64,000 nucleotides of DNA from positions 232,020-296,019 of the forward strand of contig NZ_JYNL01000030.1 of NCBI RefSeq assembly GCF_001044235.1. Direction: 5' to 3'. This DNA is from Mycolicibacterium chlorophenolicum (GTDB lineage Bacteria; Actinomycetota; Actinomycetes; Mycobacteriales; Mycobacteriaceae). The notes under the pieces are model-generated. The model saw only the letters and a list, made by a program, of their open reading frames with translations, searched no databases and was not told the DNA's origin. Shown one piece after another: positions 49,966-56,985 of this stretch (its first letter is position 1; every line of letters begins with the position of its first letter). Made by a program: the position numbers and the translations under genes.

Positions 49966-50622
49966 TCAGTCGGGCCGCGACATCTCGAAGCCGGCGTCGG
50001 GGGCGATCTCGAAGTAACCCGCGGGCCCGCCTGCACGCAGGATGGGCCGGGGTCCGGCGGTGTCGTAGACACCGTCGACCAGCCAGTGGCGATCGATGTG
50101 GACGGCGACGACCTCGCCGAGCACCAGCCAGGTGTCGATCTCCGCACCGGCCGCATCGCGAAGCTGAATCAGCTGGGACAGCCGGCACTCGAAATTGACC
50201 GGACTCTCCAGTACGCGCGGCGGCGCGACCGCGACCGAATCGACGGGGGTCAGGCTGCCCAGGTCGTACTCGTCGACGTCGGTGTCGACCATCGCCGCGG
50301 TCTCGTTCATCGCGGCGGCCAAGTGCCGGGTCGCGAGATTCCACACGAACTCGCCTGTGGCATCGGTGTTGGCGACGCTGTCCTTCCAGCCGATGGAGGA
50401 GAACCCGATCACCGGTGGGCGGTAGTTGAACCCGTTGAAGAAGCTGTAGGGCGCGAGATTGCGCACCCCGTCGGCGCTCAGCGTCGAGATCCAGCCGATC
50501 GGCCGAGGACCGATGATGGCGTTGAACGGGTCGTGCGGAAGCCCGGTGCCGTCGGCGGTCCGGTAGAAGTGGGCGTCGGGGAGGGCCAACAGTGTCTCCG
50601 ATCGAGGTGGCGGTGAGGCCAT
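49966..50622 (-). CDS. Flavin reductase-like (split-barrel FMN-binding) protein
   Basis: 218 aa. The flavin_reduct fold is marked by FNAIIGPRPIGWISTLSADGVRNLAPYSFFNGFNYRPPVIGFSS and later WLVLGEVVAVHIDRHWLVDG. Proteins of this group bind FMN; some reduce flavin for monooxygenases while others have unknown roles. No partner monooxygenase lies nearby. It is transcribed with or after the GNAT gene (12 bp gap). Confidence 0.88.
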   Translation of the reverse strand: MASPPPRSETLLALPDAHFYRTADGTGLPHDPFNAIIGPRPIGWISTLSADGVRNLAPYSFFNGFNYRPPVIGFSSIGWKDSVANTDATGEFVWNLATRHLAAAMNETAAMVDTDVDEYDLGSLTPVDSVAVAPPRVLESPVNFECRLSQLIQLRDAAGAEIDTWLVLGEVVAVHIDRHWLVDGVYDTAGPRPILRAGGPAGYFEIAPDAGFEMSRPD

Positions 50623-50634
50623 TCTCCTATGCGC

Positions 50635-51141
50635 TCAGCGACCGGTGAACTTGGAGAGGTACAGCCACGTCGGTCGGTACCCGCGTCGCTGATAGAGCCG
50701 CAGGGCGTCGTCGTTGCCGGCCAGCGCGCCCAGAACGATGTCCGGGGCGCCGACCGCCTCCAGGTGTTGCTCCAGCCGTCGCAGCAACTCAGAACCCAGT
50801 CCGCTGCCGCGGAAAGCCGGCAACACGCTCAGCGATTCGATCTCTCCGACGCGTGGTCCGGTCACCCACGTGTCGGCGATCCAGCTGTCGTCGACGGGCA
50901 TCGGGTAGGCCAGTCCGTAGCCGACCAGCGTGTCACCGCTCGATGCGAGCAGCAGCAGTGTGTCGGGCTCGTCGAGCAAGCGCTCATACAGGGCGCGGCG
51001 GACGCGCCACGTCTCGGCGTCCGTCACGTACGGCGCCAGCTCAGGCATGCTCTCGACGTGGCGATGATGCACCGCCACCCACAACGGTCCCAGCGCATCG
51101 ATATCGTCCGGGCCGCCGACGCTGATCTCCCAGTCCGGCAT
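50635..51141 (-). CDS. GNAT-family N-acetyltransferase
   Basis: 168 aa. Acetyl-CoA binding motif A reads EIESLSVLPAFRGSGLGSELLRRLEQHL. Motif B reads LGALAGNDDALRLYQRRGYRPTWLYLSK. Substrate cannot be predicted. The ATG is at 51139-51141 and the flavin reductase gene follows at 12 bp. Confidence 0.9.
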   Translation of the reverse strand: MPDWEISVGGPDDIDALGPLWVAVHHRHVESMPELAPYVTDAETWRVRRALYERLLDEPDTLLLLASSGDTLVGYGLAYPMPVDDSWIADTWVTGPRVGEIESLSVLPAFRGSGLGSELLRRLEQHLEAVGAPDIVLGALAGNDDALRLYQRRGYRPTWLYLSKFTGR

Positions 51142-51297
51142 GCGACGACGCTATGCCGCCCGGCCGTGCCGTCACAAGCGACCATCCCGTGCCGACGCGA
51201 TCGATGCGTGACGAAGGTCCTTGCGAATGAAGTACTTGGGTACTGACGACGCGTCGCCATTCCTCACTAACGTCGTTTGCGGTGAGTCGTGGACAGA

Positions 51298-51330
51298 GCG
51301 GTGCCCCATCGAGGGGGAATGGGGCACCGC
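51298..51330 (+). promoter_or_regulatory. Perfect 12-bp stem-loop upstream of the WhiB-like gene
   Basis: The arms gcggtgccccat (51298-51309) and atggggcaccgc (51319-51330) are exact reverse complements with a 9-base loop. It lies 45-77 bases before the chosen whiB start. It could be an RNA hairpin in the leader (no U-run, so not a classic terminator) or a palindromic protein-binding site. Confidence 0.5.
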
Positions 51331-51374
51331 GCGTCGGCCCGCCCGATGACGCCGTGACACGGGGGGATGAGCAG

Positions 51375-51677
51375 ATGACGATCGTGGACGAAGCCCGTCA
51401 GCAGTGGGTGTCGCAGGCGCGGTGCCGGGACACCGACCCCGACGAACTCTTCGTCCGAGGTGCCGCGCAGAGGCAGGCCGTTCTGATCTGCCGCCGCTGT
51501 CCCGTCATCAGGGAGTGCGCCGCGGAAGCCCTCGACAACCGGCTGGAGTTCGGCGTGTGGGGTGGGCTGACGGAGAGGCAGCGCCGCGCACTGCTGAAGG
51601 CCAACCCGAACGTCACGTCGTGGGCCGAGTACTTCGCCGGGCGGGCCGCACGACACCTCAGCCGGTACGGCAACTGA
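51375..51677 (+). CDS. WhiB4-like iron-sulfur transcription factor
   Basis: 100 aa from ATG 51375 with GGGGGGA upstream; a GTG at 51282 in the same frame would add 31 residues across the hairpin and is less likely. Four cluster cysteines are C17, C39, C42 and C48 (ARCRD; ICRRCPVIREC), with the turn GVWGG at 60-64 and basic TERQRRALLK. DPDELFVRGAAQR and the tail VTSWAEYF are those of WhiB4, a redox-sensing DNA-binding Wbl protein. It may be a WhiB4 paralogue, since I do not recognise these neighbours as the usual whiB4 context. The end overlaps the convergent methyltransferase gene by 20 bp. Confidence 0.88.
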   Translation: MTIVDEARQQWVSQARCRDTDPDELFVRGAAQRQAVLICRRCPVIRECAAEALDNRLEFGVWGGLTERQRRALLKANPNVTSWAEYFAGRAARHLSRYGN

Positions 51678-52323
51678 TCTCCATACTGTCGCCGCCGCGC
51701 ACGGGGAAGCTCACGCTGACGTAGCCGCTCACCGGATCGCGGACGCGATCGAGGTACGGCGCCAAATCCGGCATCGACGTGTTGTCCGCAACCACGAGCG
51801 CACCCGATGACAGCCGGGGCTCCAGCAGGTCGAGGACGGGACCGTACAGCTCCTTCCATCCGTCGAGGAGCACGAAATCCACCGAACCCTCGAGGGTGGG
51901 CAGGGTCTCGAGCGCATCGCCCGCCAACACGGTGATGACGTCGTCGAGTCCGGTCTCGACGAATGTCTCGGTGGCGGCGGCGACCTTGGCCGAGCTCAGT
52001 TCGGTCGTGATGACGCGCCCGCCGCCGTTGTCGCGCACTGCCGCGGCCAGGTGCACGGCCGAGATGCCGAGCGACATGCCGAACTCGACCACCGTCGCGG
52101 GCTTGGCGGCACGCACCAGCGCATAGAGCAGGCGTCCGGCGTCCGGCGTCACGGGCAGGTAGAAGTCGCTCATCGCGTCCGCACGCTCTTGGGCGGTGGC
52201 CGCGGCGAGGCGGGCGAAGTCGGCACCCTTGTCGCCACGCAGTTGCGCCATCTGTTCCTCGGCCTCGCCGTACATCCGGTCGAGAGCTGCGGCGACGCGG
52301 GGATCGGTCAGCGTGGTGCCCAT
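51658..52323 (-). CDS. O-methyltransferase, SAM-dependent class I
   Basis: 221 aa from ATG 52323 with AAGGAGG upstream; the longer frame belongs to the neighbouring gene. SAM motif I is VVEFGMSLGISAVHLA, acidic motif ITTELSS, and post-motif VDFVLLDGWKELYGPVLDLL, which carries the metal-linked Asp of the catechol O-methyltransferase-like family. The acceptor is unknown. It lies 20 bp downstream of the proteasome-like gene. Confidence 0.87.
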   Translation of the reverse strand: MGTTLTDPRVAAALDRMYGEAEEQMAQLRGDKGADFARLAAATAQERADAMSDFYLPVTPDAGRLLYALVRAAKPATVVEFGMSLGISAVHLAAAVRDNGGGRVITTELSSAKVAAATETFVETGLDDVITVLAGDALETLPTLEGSVDFVLLDGWKELYGPVLDLLEPRLSSGALVVADNTSMPDLAPYLDRVRDPVSGYVSVSFPVRGGDSMEISCRTG

Positions 52324-52343
52324 GACGTCGAACCTCCTTCCTG

Positions 52344-53045
52344 TCAGCTCTCGAAGAGCCTGTCGAGAGTCTCCCGCTCCAGATCGCGCCACCGCCGCAC
52401 CTGGGCGCCCGCCTCGTCGATGTCGTCGGGGGAGAGGTGATCGGCGCCGTCCGGCGTGATGCGGCAGATGTCCATCGGGCCGCCGACCGTCGGTGACGTC
52501 TCGTCGAGCGCGTGCAGCACCCGCAGCGCCGCGATCACGCCGTACTCCACCGGCCGCTGGTTCATGCGGAAGTTCGACAACAGGGCACGCGCCTGCTGGG
52601 CCATCGGCGCGCCGCTGCCGATGGCCTGGAAGCCGATGTCCTCGTAATGGCCGATCAGCCCGTGCGGATCCAGGTCGACGATGAAGGGCTTGTCGTCGGA
52701 GTACCCGGCGGCGAGCACATACGTCGCCGGCGTGGCGCCGCTGGTCTTCTGCCCCGGCACGTCCTCGATGAAGTTCTCGTAGTGATGCTGCAACACCGGG
52801 ACCACCCGCGCCTGCAGCGCCCGCCCGACGTCGCTCGCCTCGACGATCGTTTCGGGTTGGGCGTCGAACATCTGCTCCAGGTCGTAGAGCACTGCGCGCG
52901 AGCCGCTTCCGGCCCAGGCGGCGTGCTTGCCCAGGCCGTGCAGTTTCTGCGCCGGGTACGTCAGCCCTCGATCGGGCTCGGTGATCTGGGAGTCGGCGGC
53001 GAGCACAAGGCCGTCGGCGCATCGCAGGGCCAGGACAACGGTCAC
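52344..53045 (-). CDS. Stand-alone proteasome-beta-like Ntn hydrolase
   Basis: 233 aa. It begins (V/M)TVVLALRCADGLVLAADSQ. After removal of the initiator residue Thr would be residue 1, Asp of AADS would be 17 and Lys of AQKL would be 33, the exact T1/D17/K33 catalytic triad of 20S beta subunits. Later blocks IGSGAPMAQQARALL and the helix ALRVLHALDE fit the fold. It has no propeptide and no alpha, Mpa or Pup genes beside it, so it is not the core PrcB. It may be a self-assembling Anbu-like or HslV-like peptidase. The GTG start is at 53043-53045. Confidence 0.8.
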   Translation of the reverse strand: MTVVLALRCADGLVLAADSQITEPDRGLTYPAQKLHGLGKHAAWAGSGSRAVLYDLEQMFDAQPETIVEASDVGRALQARVVPVLQHHYENFIEDVPGQKTSGATPATYVLAAGYSDDKPFIVDLDPHGLIGHYEDIGFQAIGSGAPMAQQARALLSNFRMNQRPVEYGVIAALRVLHALDETSPTVGGPMDICRITPDGADHLSPDDIDEAGAQVRRWRDLERETLDRLFES

Positions 53046-53080
53046 CTACGCGATCGTGTCATGCCGGGGTCCGGTCAGGT

Positions 53081-53758
53081 TCACCGGTGGGCGGTATCGA
53101 CGCCGAGCTCGGCGAGAAGTCGGCGCACCCGTTCCTCGATGTCGTCGCGGATCGGCCGGACGGCGTCGACGGACTGCCCAGCCGGATCGGGGAGGTCCCA
53201 GTTCTCGTAACGCTTGCCCGGAAAGATCGGACACGCGTCCCCGCACCCCATGGTGACCACGACATCGGCGGCTTGCACGATCTCGTCTGTCCAGGGCTTG
53301 GGGAACTCGCCGGTGATGTCGATTCCGACTTCGGCCATGGCTTGGATCGCCGACGGGTTGATCGCCTCACCCGGCTCCGAGCCGCCGGACCATGCAACGG
53401 CATCATCGCCGGCCAGGTGCGTGAAAAAGCCCAACGCCATCTGAGATCGCCCGGCGTTGTGCGTGCACAGGAAGAGCACGGTGGGGCGCGCGTCGGTGAT
53501 CTTGCCCTCTACGCGGGCCAGCGCGTGCAGGTGCTGGCGTGCGAACCGTTCGGCGAGCAGCGGGAGAAAGTTGGAAACGGTTGCATGGCTGGCGAATTGG
53601 TCATACGCCGAATGCAGGAACCGTTCGACGGTATCCACGCTGAAGGTCTCGCCGAAGTCGCGATGCAGACGCGTGGCGGCGGTGAGCAGTGCGTGCTGCT
53701 GATCGATGGACAGATCGTGGCGTATGTGCCGCTTGAACGAAACCGGGCTGTCGGTCAT
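53081..53758 (-). CDS. arsC: Arsenate reductase ArsC with N-terminal helical extension
   Basis: 225 aa. Residues about 1-85 form a helical region (RHDLSIDQQHALLTAATRLHRDFGETF) like the three-helix-bundle domain found before some actinobacterial ArsC proteins. Residues 90-225 are the low-molecular-weight phosphatase fold: the P-loop LFLCTHNAGRSQMA with Cys98, WSGGSEP, and MGCGDACP with Cys172 and Cys176. It reduces arsenate to arsenite, probably with mycothiol or thioredoxin. Start ATG 53758; the stop of acr3 sits inside its ribosome site (GGAGTAGACC), so translation is coupled. Confidence 0.9.
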   Translation of the reverse strand: MTDSPVSFKRHIRHDLSIDQQHALLTAATRLHRDFGETFSVDTVERFLHSAYDQFASHATVSNFLPLLAERFARQHLHALARVEGKITDARPTVLFLCTHNAGRSQMALGFFTHLAGDDAVAWSGGSEPGEAINPSAIQAMAEVGIDITGEFPKPWTDEIVQAADVVVTMGCGDACPIFPGKRYENWDLPDPAGQSVDAVRPIRDDIEERVRRLLAELGVDTAHR

Positions 53759-53761
53759 GGT

Positions 53762-54841
53762 CTACTCCTGTGTTGCGGGCGTTGGGTGAGTGAATCGGTG
53801 CCGCAGCGCCAGCGAGACGTAGACGAGGCCGACGAGGACCGGGACTTCGATGAGCGGTCCGACGACCCCGGCGAGCGCCTGTCCGGAGGTGGCCCCGTAC
53901 GTCGCGATGGCCACCGCGATCGCGAGCTCGAAGTTGTTCCCTGCGGCGGTGAACGCGAGGGTCGTGGTGCGTTCATAGCCCAGCTGCAGCACGGCGCCGA
54001 GCAGGTAGCCGCCGCCCCACATGAGGGCGAAGTAGGCGAGCAGCGGGAGCGCGATGCGTGCCACGTCCCACGGCCGGCTGGTGATCTGATCTCCCTGCAG
54101 CGCAAAGAGAATCACGATGGTGAAGAGCAGTCCGTACAGTGCCCACGGGCCGATCCGGGGCAGGAACGTCGTCTCATACCAGTGACGTCCCTTGGTCCGC
54201 TCGCCCAGCCGCCGCGACAGGTAGCCGGCGAGGAGTGGGATACCGAGGAAGATCAGCACGGACTTGGCGATCTGCCACGGCGAGGTCGAGATGGTCGTCT
54301 GTTCCAGGCCCAGCCACCCGGGCAGCACCGACAGATAGAACCAGCCGAGGACGGCGAACATTAGCACCTGGAAGATCGAGTTCAGGGCGACCAGCACCGC
54401 GGCCGCCTCGCGGTCACCGCAGGCCAGGTCGTTCCAGATGATCACCATCGCGATGCACCGCGCCAGACCCACGATGATCAGGCCGGTGCGGTACTCGGGT
54501 AGATCAGGCAGCAGCAGCCACGCCAGCGAGAACATCAGGGCCGGGCCGACCACCCAGTTCAGCAGCAGCGAGCTGATCAGGAGTCTGCGGTCGCCGGTGA
54601 CGCTGTCGAGGCGGTCGTAGCGCACCTTGGCGAGCACCGGGTACATCATGATCAAGAGGCCGAGAGCGATGGGCAGTGAGATTCCGTCGATCTCGATCGC
54701 GTCGAGCGCGGTGTTCAGTCCCGGCACCAGACGACCCAGCAGTAGGCCGGCGGCCATCGCCAGGCCGATCCACACCGGCAGGAACCGATCGAGACGCGAA
54801 AGCTTCTCCACCACAGCAGAATCCGCAGTCGTACCGGTCAC
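53762..54841 (-). CDS. acr3: Acr3-type arsenite efflux permease
   Basis: 359 aa from GTG 54841, which overlaps the arsR stop as GTGA. About ten transmembrane helices. The Acr3 hallmark is GLARCIAMVIIWNDLACGD, with the essential Cys in the fourth helix, then FTAAGNNFELAIAVAIATYG near 290-310. It exports arsenite by proton antiport. Upstream codons in this frame run through arsR and are not used. Operon order is arsR, acr3, arsC. Confidence 0.93.
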   Translation of the reverse strand: MTGTTADSAVVEKLSRLDRFLPVWIGLAMAAGLLLGRLVPGLNTALDAIEIDGISLPIALGLLIMMYPVLAKVRYDRLDSVTGDRRLLISSLLLNWVVGPALMFSLAWLLLPDLPEYRTGLIIVGLARCIAMVIIWNDLACGDREAAAVLVALNSIFQVLMFAVLGWFYLSVLPGWLGLEQTTISTSPWQIAKSVLIFLGIPLLAGYLSRRLGERTKGRHWYETTFLPRIGPWALYGLLFTIVILFALQGDQITSRPWDVARIALPLLAYFALMWGGGYLLGAVLQLGYERTTTLAFTAAGNNFELAIAVAIATYGATSGQALAGVVGPLIEVPVLVGLVYVSLALRHRFTHPTPATQE

Positions 54842-55194
54842 GTCAGTGCTCCGTCGTCGACAACATCGAGGACGGCGGCGAGAGAGCGCAGCGTGTGGGG
54901 GACCACGGAGTAGTACACCCAGGATGCGCGCCGTTCGGCCGCCAGCAGTCCGGCCTCTTTGAGGACCTTGAGGTGATGGGAAATCGTCGGCTGGGTGACG
55001 TCGAGGCCGGCCGAGATGTCGCAGACGCAAGCCTCGCCACCGGCGTGGCTGGCGACGAGGCTGAACAGGCGTAACCGAACGGGGTCGGCGAGCGCTTTGA
55101 GCTTGCCGGCGACGTCCGCCGCGGCCTCGGCCGACAGGGGTTCACGCACGACGGGCGCGTACGCGCACACATCCTCCCGCAGTGACTTCGACAT
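54838..55194 (-). CDS. arsR: ArsR arsenite-responsive repressor
   Basis: 118 aa. HTH: LADPVRLRLFSLVASHAGGEACVCDISAGLDVTQPTISHHLKVLKEAGLLAAERR. The As(III)-binding pair is C-V-C in ACVCD (compare ELCVCDL of classic ArsR), with one more Cys near residue 10. It releases DNA when arsenite binds. First gene of arsR-acr3-arsC. A short repeat with TCGA ends (55200-55219) upstream may be its operator. Confidence 0.92.
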   Translation of the reverse strand: MSKSLREDVCAYAPVVREPLSAEAAADVAGKLKALADPVRLRLFSLVASHAGGEACVCDISAGLDVTQPTISHHLKVLKEAGLLAAERRASWVYYSVVPHTLRSLAAVLDVVDDGALT

Positions 55195-55251
55195 GCGTCG
55201 ATATTGATGGATGTCGAATCGGGCGTCAAGCGAACGTGTCGTGAACGCGGG

Positions 55252-55689
55252 TCAGCAGCAGTCGGCGGCGGCGTGCGTGTTCCCTTCCGAGGGCTCGAGA
55301 TGATCGGGGCTGCGGCCGAAGGTCTCCGAATCTGCCAACACCGTGTACACCTCCCACCTCTCACCGCCGGGGCCGGTCACCCAGACCTTGTCCTGGGTGG
55401 CGAAACAGCACGTGGTGCCGATCTCCTCTTCGGTGAACATGCCTTCGCCGGCGAGCCGGGCGATCTCCGCGTGCACCGTCTCGCTGGACTCGACCTCGAC
55501 GCCGAGATGGTTGAGTGTGCCGCCTCTGCCGGGATTTTCGAGCAGCACCAGTTTCAGCGGTGGTTCGGCGACGGCGAAGTTCGCGTACCCCTCTTTCACC
55601 TTGGCCGGCGGCGTGTTGAAGAGCTTCGAGTAGAACGCGATGGCCTGGTCGAGGTCATCGACGTTGAGAGCGAGCTGGATGCGGGACAT
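55252..55689 (-). CDS. arsI: ArsI-type organoarsenical lyase / CadI-like VOC protein
   Basis: 145 aa. The VOC fold starts MSRIQLALNVDDLDQAIAFYSKLF. His61 (LNHLG) and Glu113 (RWEVY) match metal ligands. The vicinal pair Cys94-Cys95 (GTTCCFATQDKVWV) is the As(III)-binding signature of ArsI C-As lyases, and a second CC ends the protein. It would cleave the C-As bond of trivalent methyl- or aromatic arsenicals; the mycobacterial relative CadI is cadmium-induced. ATG 55689 has GGAAGGAGC upstream. It is read toward arsR on the same strand and is divergent from the second arsR. Confidence 0.9.
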   Translation of the reverse strand: MSRIQLALNVDDLDQAIAFYSKLFNTPPAKVKEGYANFAVAEPPLKLVLLENPGRGGTLNHLGVEVESSETVHAEIARLAGEGMFTEEEIGTTCCFATQDKVWVTGPGGERWEVYTVLADSETFGRSPDHLEPSEGNTHAAADCC

Positions 55690-55714
55690 GGGTGCTCCTT
55701 CCGGGAACCTCTGC

Positions 55715-55724
55715 GACTTATGTC
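55715..55724. promoter_or_regulatory. Secondary ArsR half-operator near arsI start
   Basis: GACTTATGTC differs at one base from the central GACTTAAGTC of the palindrome at 55761-55770. It lies 26 bases upstream of arsI, so the arsR2 product may bind both sites and control both directions. Confidence 0.45.
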
Positions 55725-55758
55725 GAATTCAAGTCCTGCGGTGAGCGTGCCAACCTTT

Positions 55759-55772
55759 TTGACTTAAGTCAA
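55759..55772. promoter_or_regulatory. Palindromic operator between arsI and second arsR
   Basis: TTGACTTAAGTCAA is a perfect 14-base palindrome between the divergent genes. It lies just upstream of a likely -10 (CATACT, 55783-55788) for arsR2, consistent with autorepression. Confidence 0.78.
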
Positions 55773-55794
55773 GATCCTCGGCCATACTGGTCGG

Positions 55795-56154
55795 GTGCCG
55801 AAAGCTCTGCCGATGATCGACATGTCAGCCCCGGTGTGCTGCGCACCCGTGGCGTCCGGGCCGATGAGCGATGCCGATGCGTTGCAGATTGCGTTGCGCC
55901 TCAAGGCGCTTGCCGATCCGGTCCGGGTCAAGCTGATGTCGCTGCTGTTCAGTTCGACCGAGGGGGAGCAGAACAGCGGCGATCTCGCTCGGGCGCTGGA
56001 GGTCACCGAGTCGACGGTGAGTCACCACCTGAGTCAGCTCCGGAGGGCCGGCCTGGTGGAATCCGAACGCCGGGGCATGAGCGTGTTTCACCGACCGCAC
56101 GCCGACGCGGTCGCGGCGCTGTGCGTGGTGCTGGATCCGAACTGCTGCCGGTAG
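55795..56154 (+). CDS. arsR: Second ArsR-family metalloid sensor
   Basis: 119 aa from GTG 55795; the -10-like CATACT ends six bases before it and there is no Shine-Dalgarno, so a leaderless message is likely. HTH: LADPVRVKLMSLLFSSTEGEQNSGDLARALEVTESTVSHHLSQLRRAGLVESERRG. The metal site differs from the first ArsR: paired Cys near residues 15-16 (VCCAP) and at the C-terminus (PNCCR), with no CVC in the DNA-reading helix. Different sensors for the same operon region suggest different ligands. Confidence 0.9.
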   Translation: MPKALPMIDMSAPVCCAPVASGPMSDADALQIALRLKALADPVRVKLMSLLFSSTEGEQNSGDLARALEVTESTVSHHLSQLRRAGLVESERRGMSVFHRPHADAVAALCVVLDPNCCR

Positions 56155-56157
56155 CTT

Positions 56158-56955
56158 TCAGGAGTTTCCCCACGTTTCGGGCAAGTTGTGCCCGCCGTCG
56201 ACCACGAGTACGGAACCGGTGACGAAGGATGCGGACTCGTGGGCGAGAAAGGTGACGCACGAGGCGATCTCGTCCGGTGTCGCGCTGCGCCCGATCGGTC
56301 CGGCTTGCGCTGCTGCGGCTTCGAACGGCAGTTGTGAACCCGTCGCGACATAGCCGGGTGCGACGACGTTCACCGTGATCCCGCGTCCGATGACCTCGAG
56401 TGCGAGAGATCGGCTCAGCCCGACCAGCCCCGCTTTCGCGGTCGTGTAGGTCGATTGACCGGGCATGGCATTCACCGTGCCGGTGGTGGAACCGACGGAC
56501 ACGATGCGCCCGTACCCGCGCCGCGCCATCTCCGGGACGGCCGCTCTGCACATGACGAACGCGGTGGTGAGGTTGCGTCCGATCGCTTGGTTCCATTCGG
56601 CAAGCGACAGGTCGGCGACGTGAGCGTCGGCATCCCAGCCGGCCGACACGGACGTCATACCAGCGTTGTTGACCAGGATGTCCAGCCGGCCCCACCGGCT
56701 TGTCGCGGCCCGCACGATCTCTTCCGCCGAGCCGTCCCGGGTGAGGTCGCCGACGACGCCGATCGCCGAATCGCCCAACTCCGAGGCGCGGTCGTGGACT
56801 CGCTCTGAGGTTGCGCCGAGGACCACCCGCGCGCCTTCCTGAACCAAGTGTCGGGCGACTGCTGCGCCGATTCCGTCCTCGGCTCCGGCGCCGGTGACGA
56901 TGGCGACCCGATCGGCGAAGCGCGGCGAGCTGGGCGATGTTGACGGTGTGGACAC
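56158..56955 (-). CDS. Short-chain dehydrogenase/reductase
   Basis: 265 aa. The NAD(P) motif is VTGAGAEDGIGAAVARHL and the structural motif NNAGMTS. Catalytic Ser in VGSTTGT and YTTAKAG give Ser-Tyr-Lys. The C-terminal VVDGGHNLPETWG is of the FabG-like classical type. No metal link is evident although it lies inside the resistance region. Substrate unknown. The GTG start is at 56953-56955. Confidence 0.9.
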   Translation of the reverse strand: MSTPSTSPSSPRFADRVAIVTGAGAEDGIGAAVARHLVQEGARVVLGATSERVHDRASELGDSAIGVVGDLTRDGSAEEIVRAATSRWGRLDILVNNAGMTSVSAGWDADAHVADLSLAEWNQAIGRNLTTAFVMCRAAVPEMARRGYGRIVSVGSTTGTVNAMPGQSTYTTAKAGLVGLSRSLALEVIGRGITVNVVAPGYVATGSQLPFEAAAAQAGPIGRSATPDEIASCVTFLAHESASFVTGSVLVVDGGHNLPETWGNS

Positions 56956-56985
56956 GAGTTCACGGTAGGCGCTGAGCGAACGCGG

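Noticed and set aside
51298..51330. Hairpin as an intrinsic terminator of the region upstream
   Set aside because: No T-run follows and no gene on the plus strand ends just upstream; a leader or operator role is more likely.
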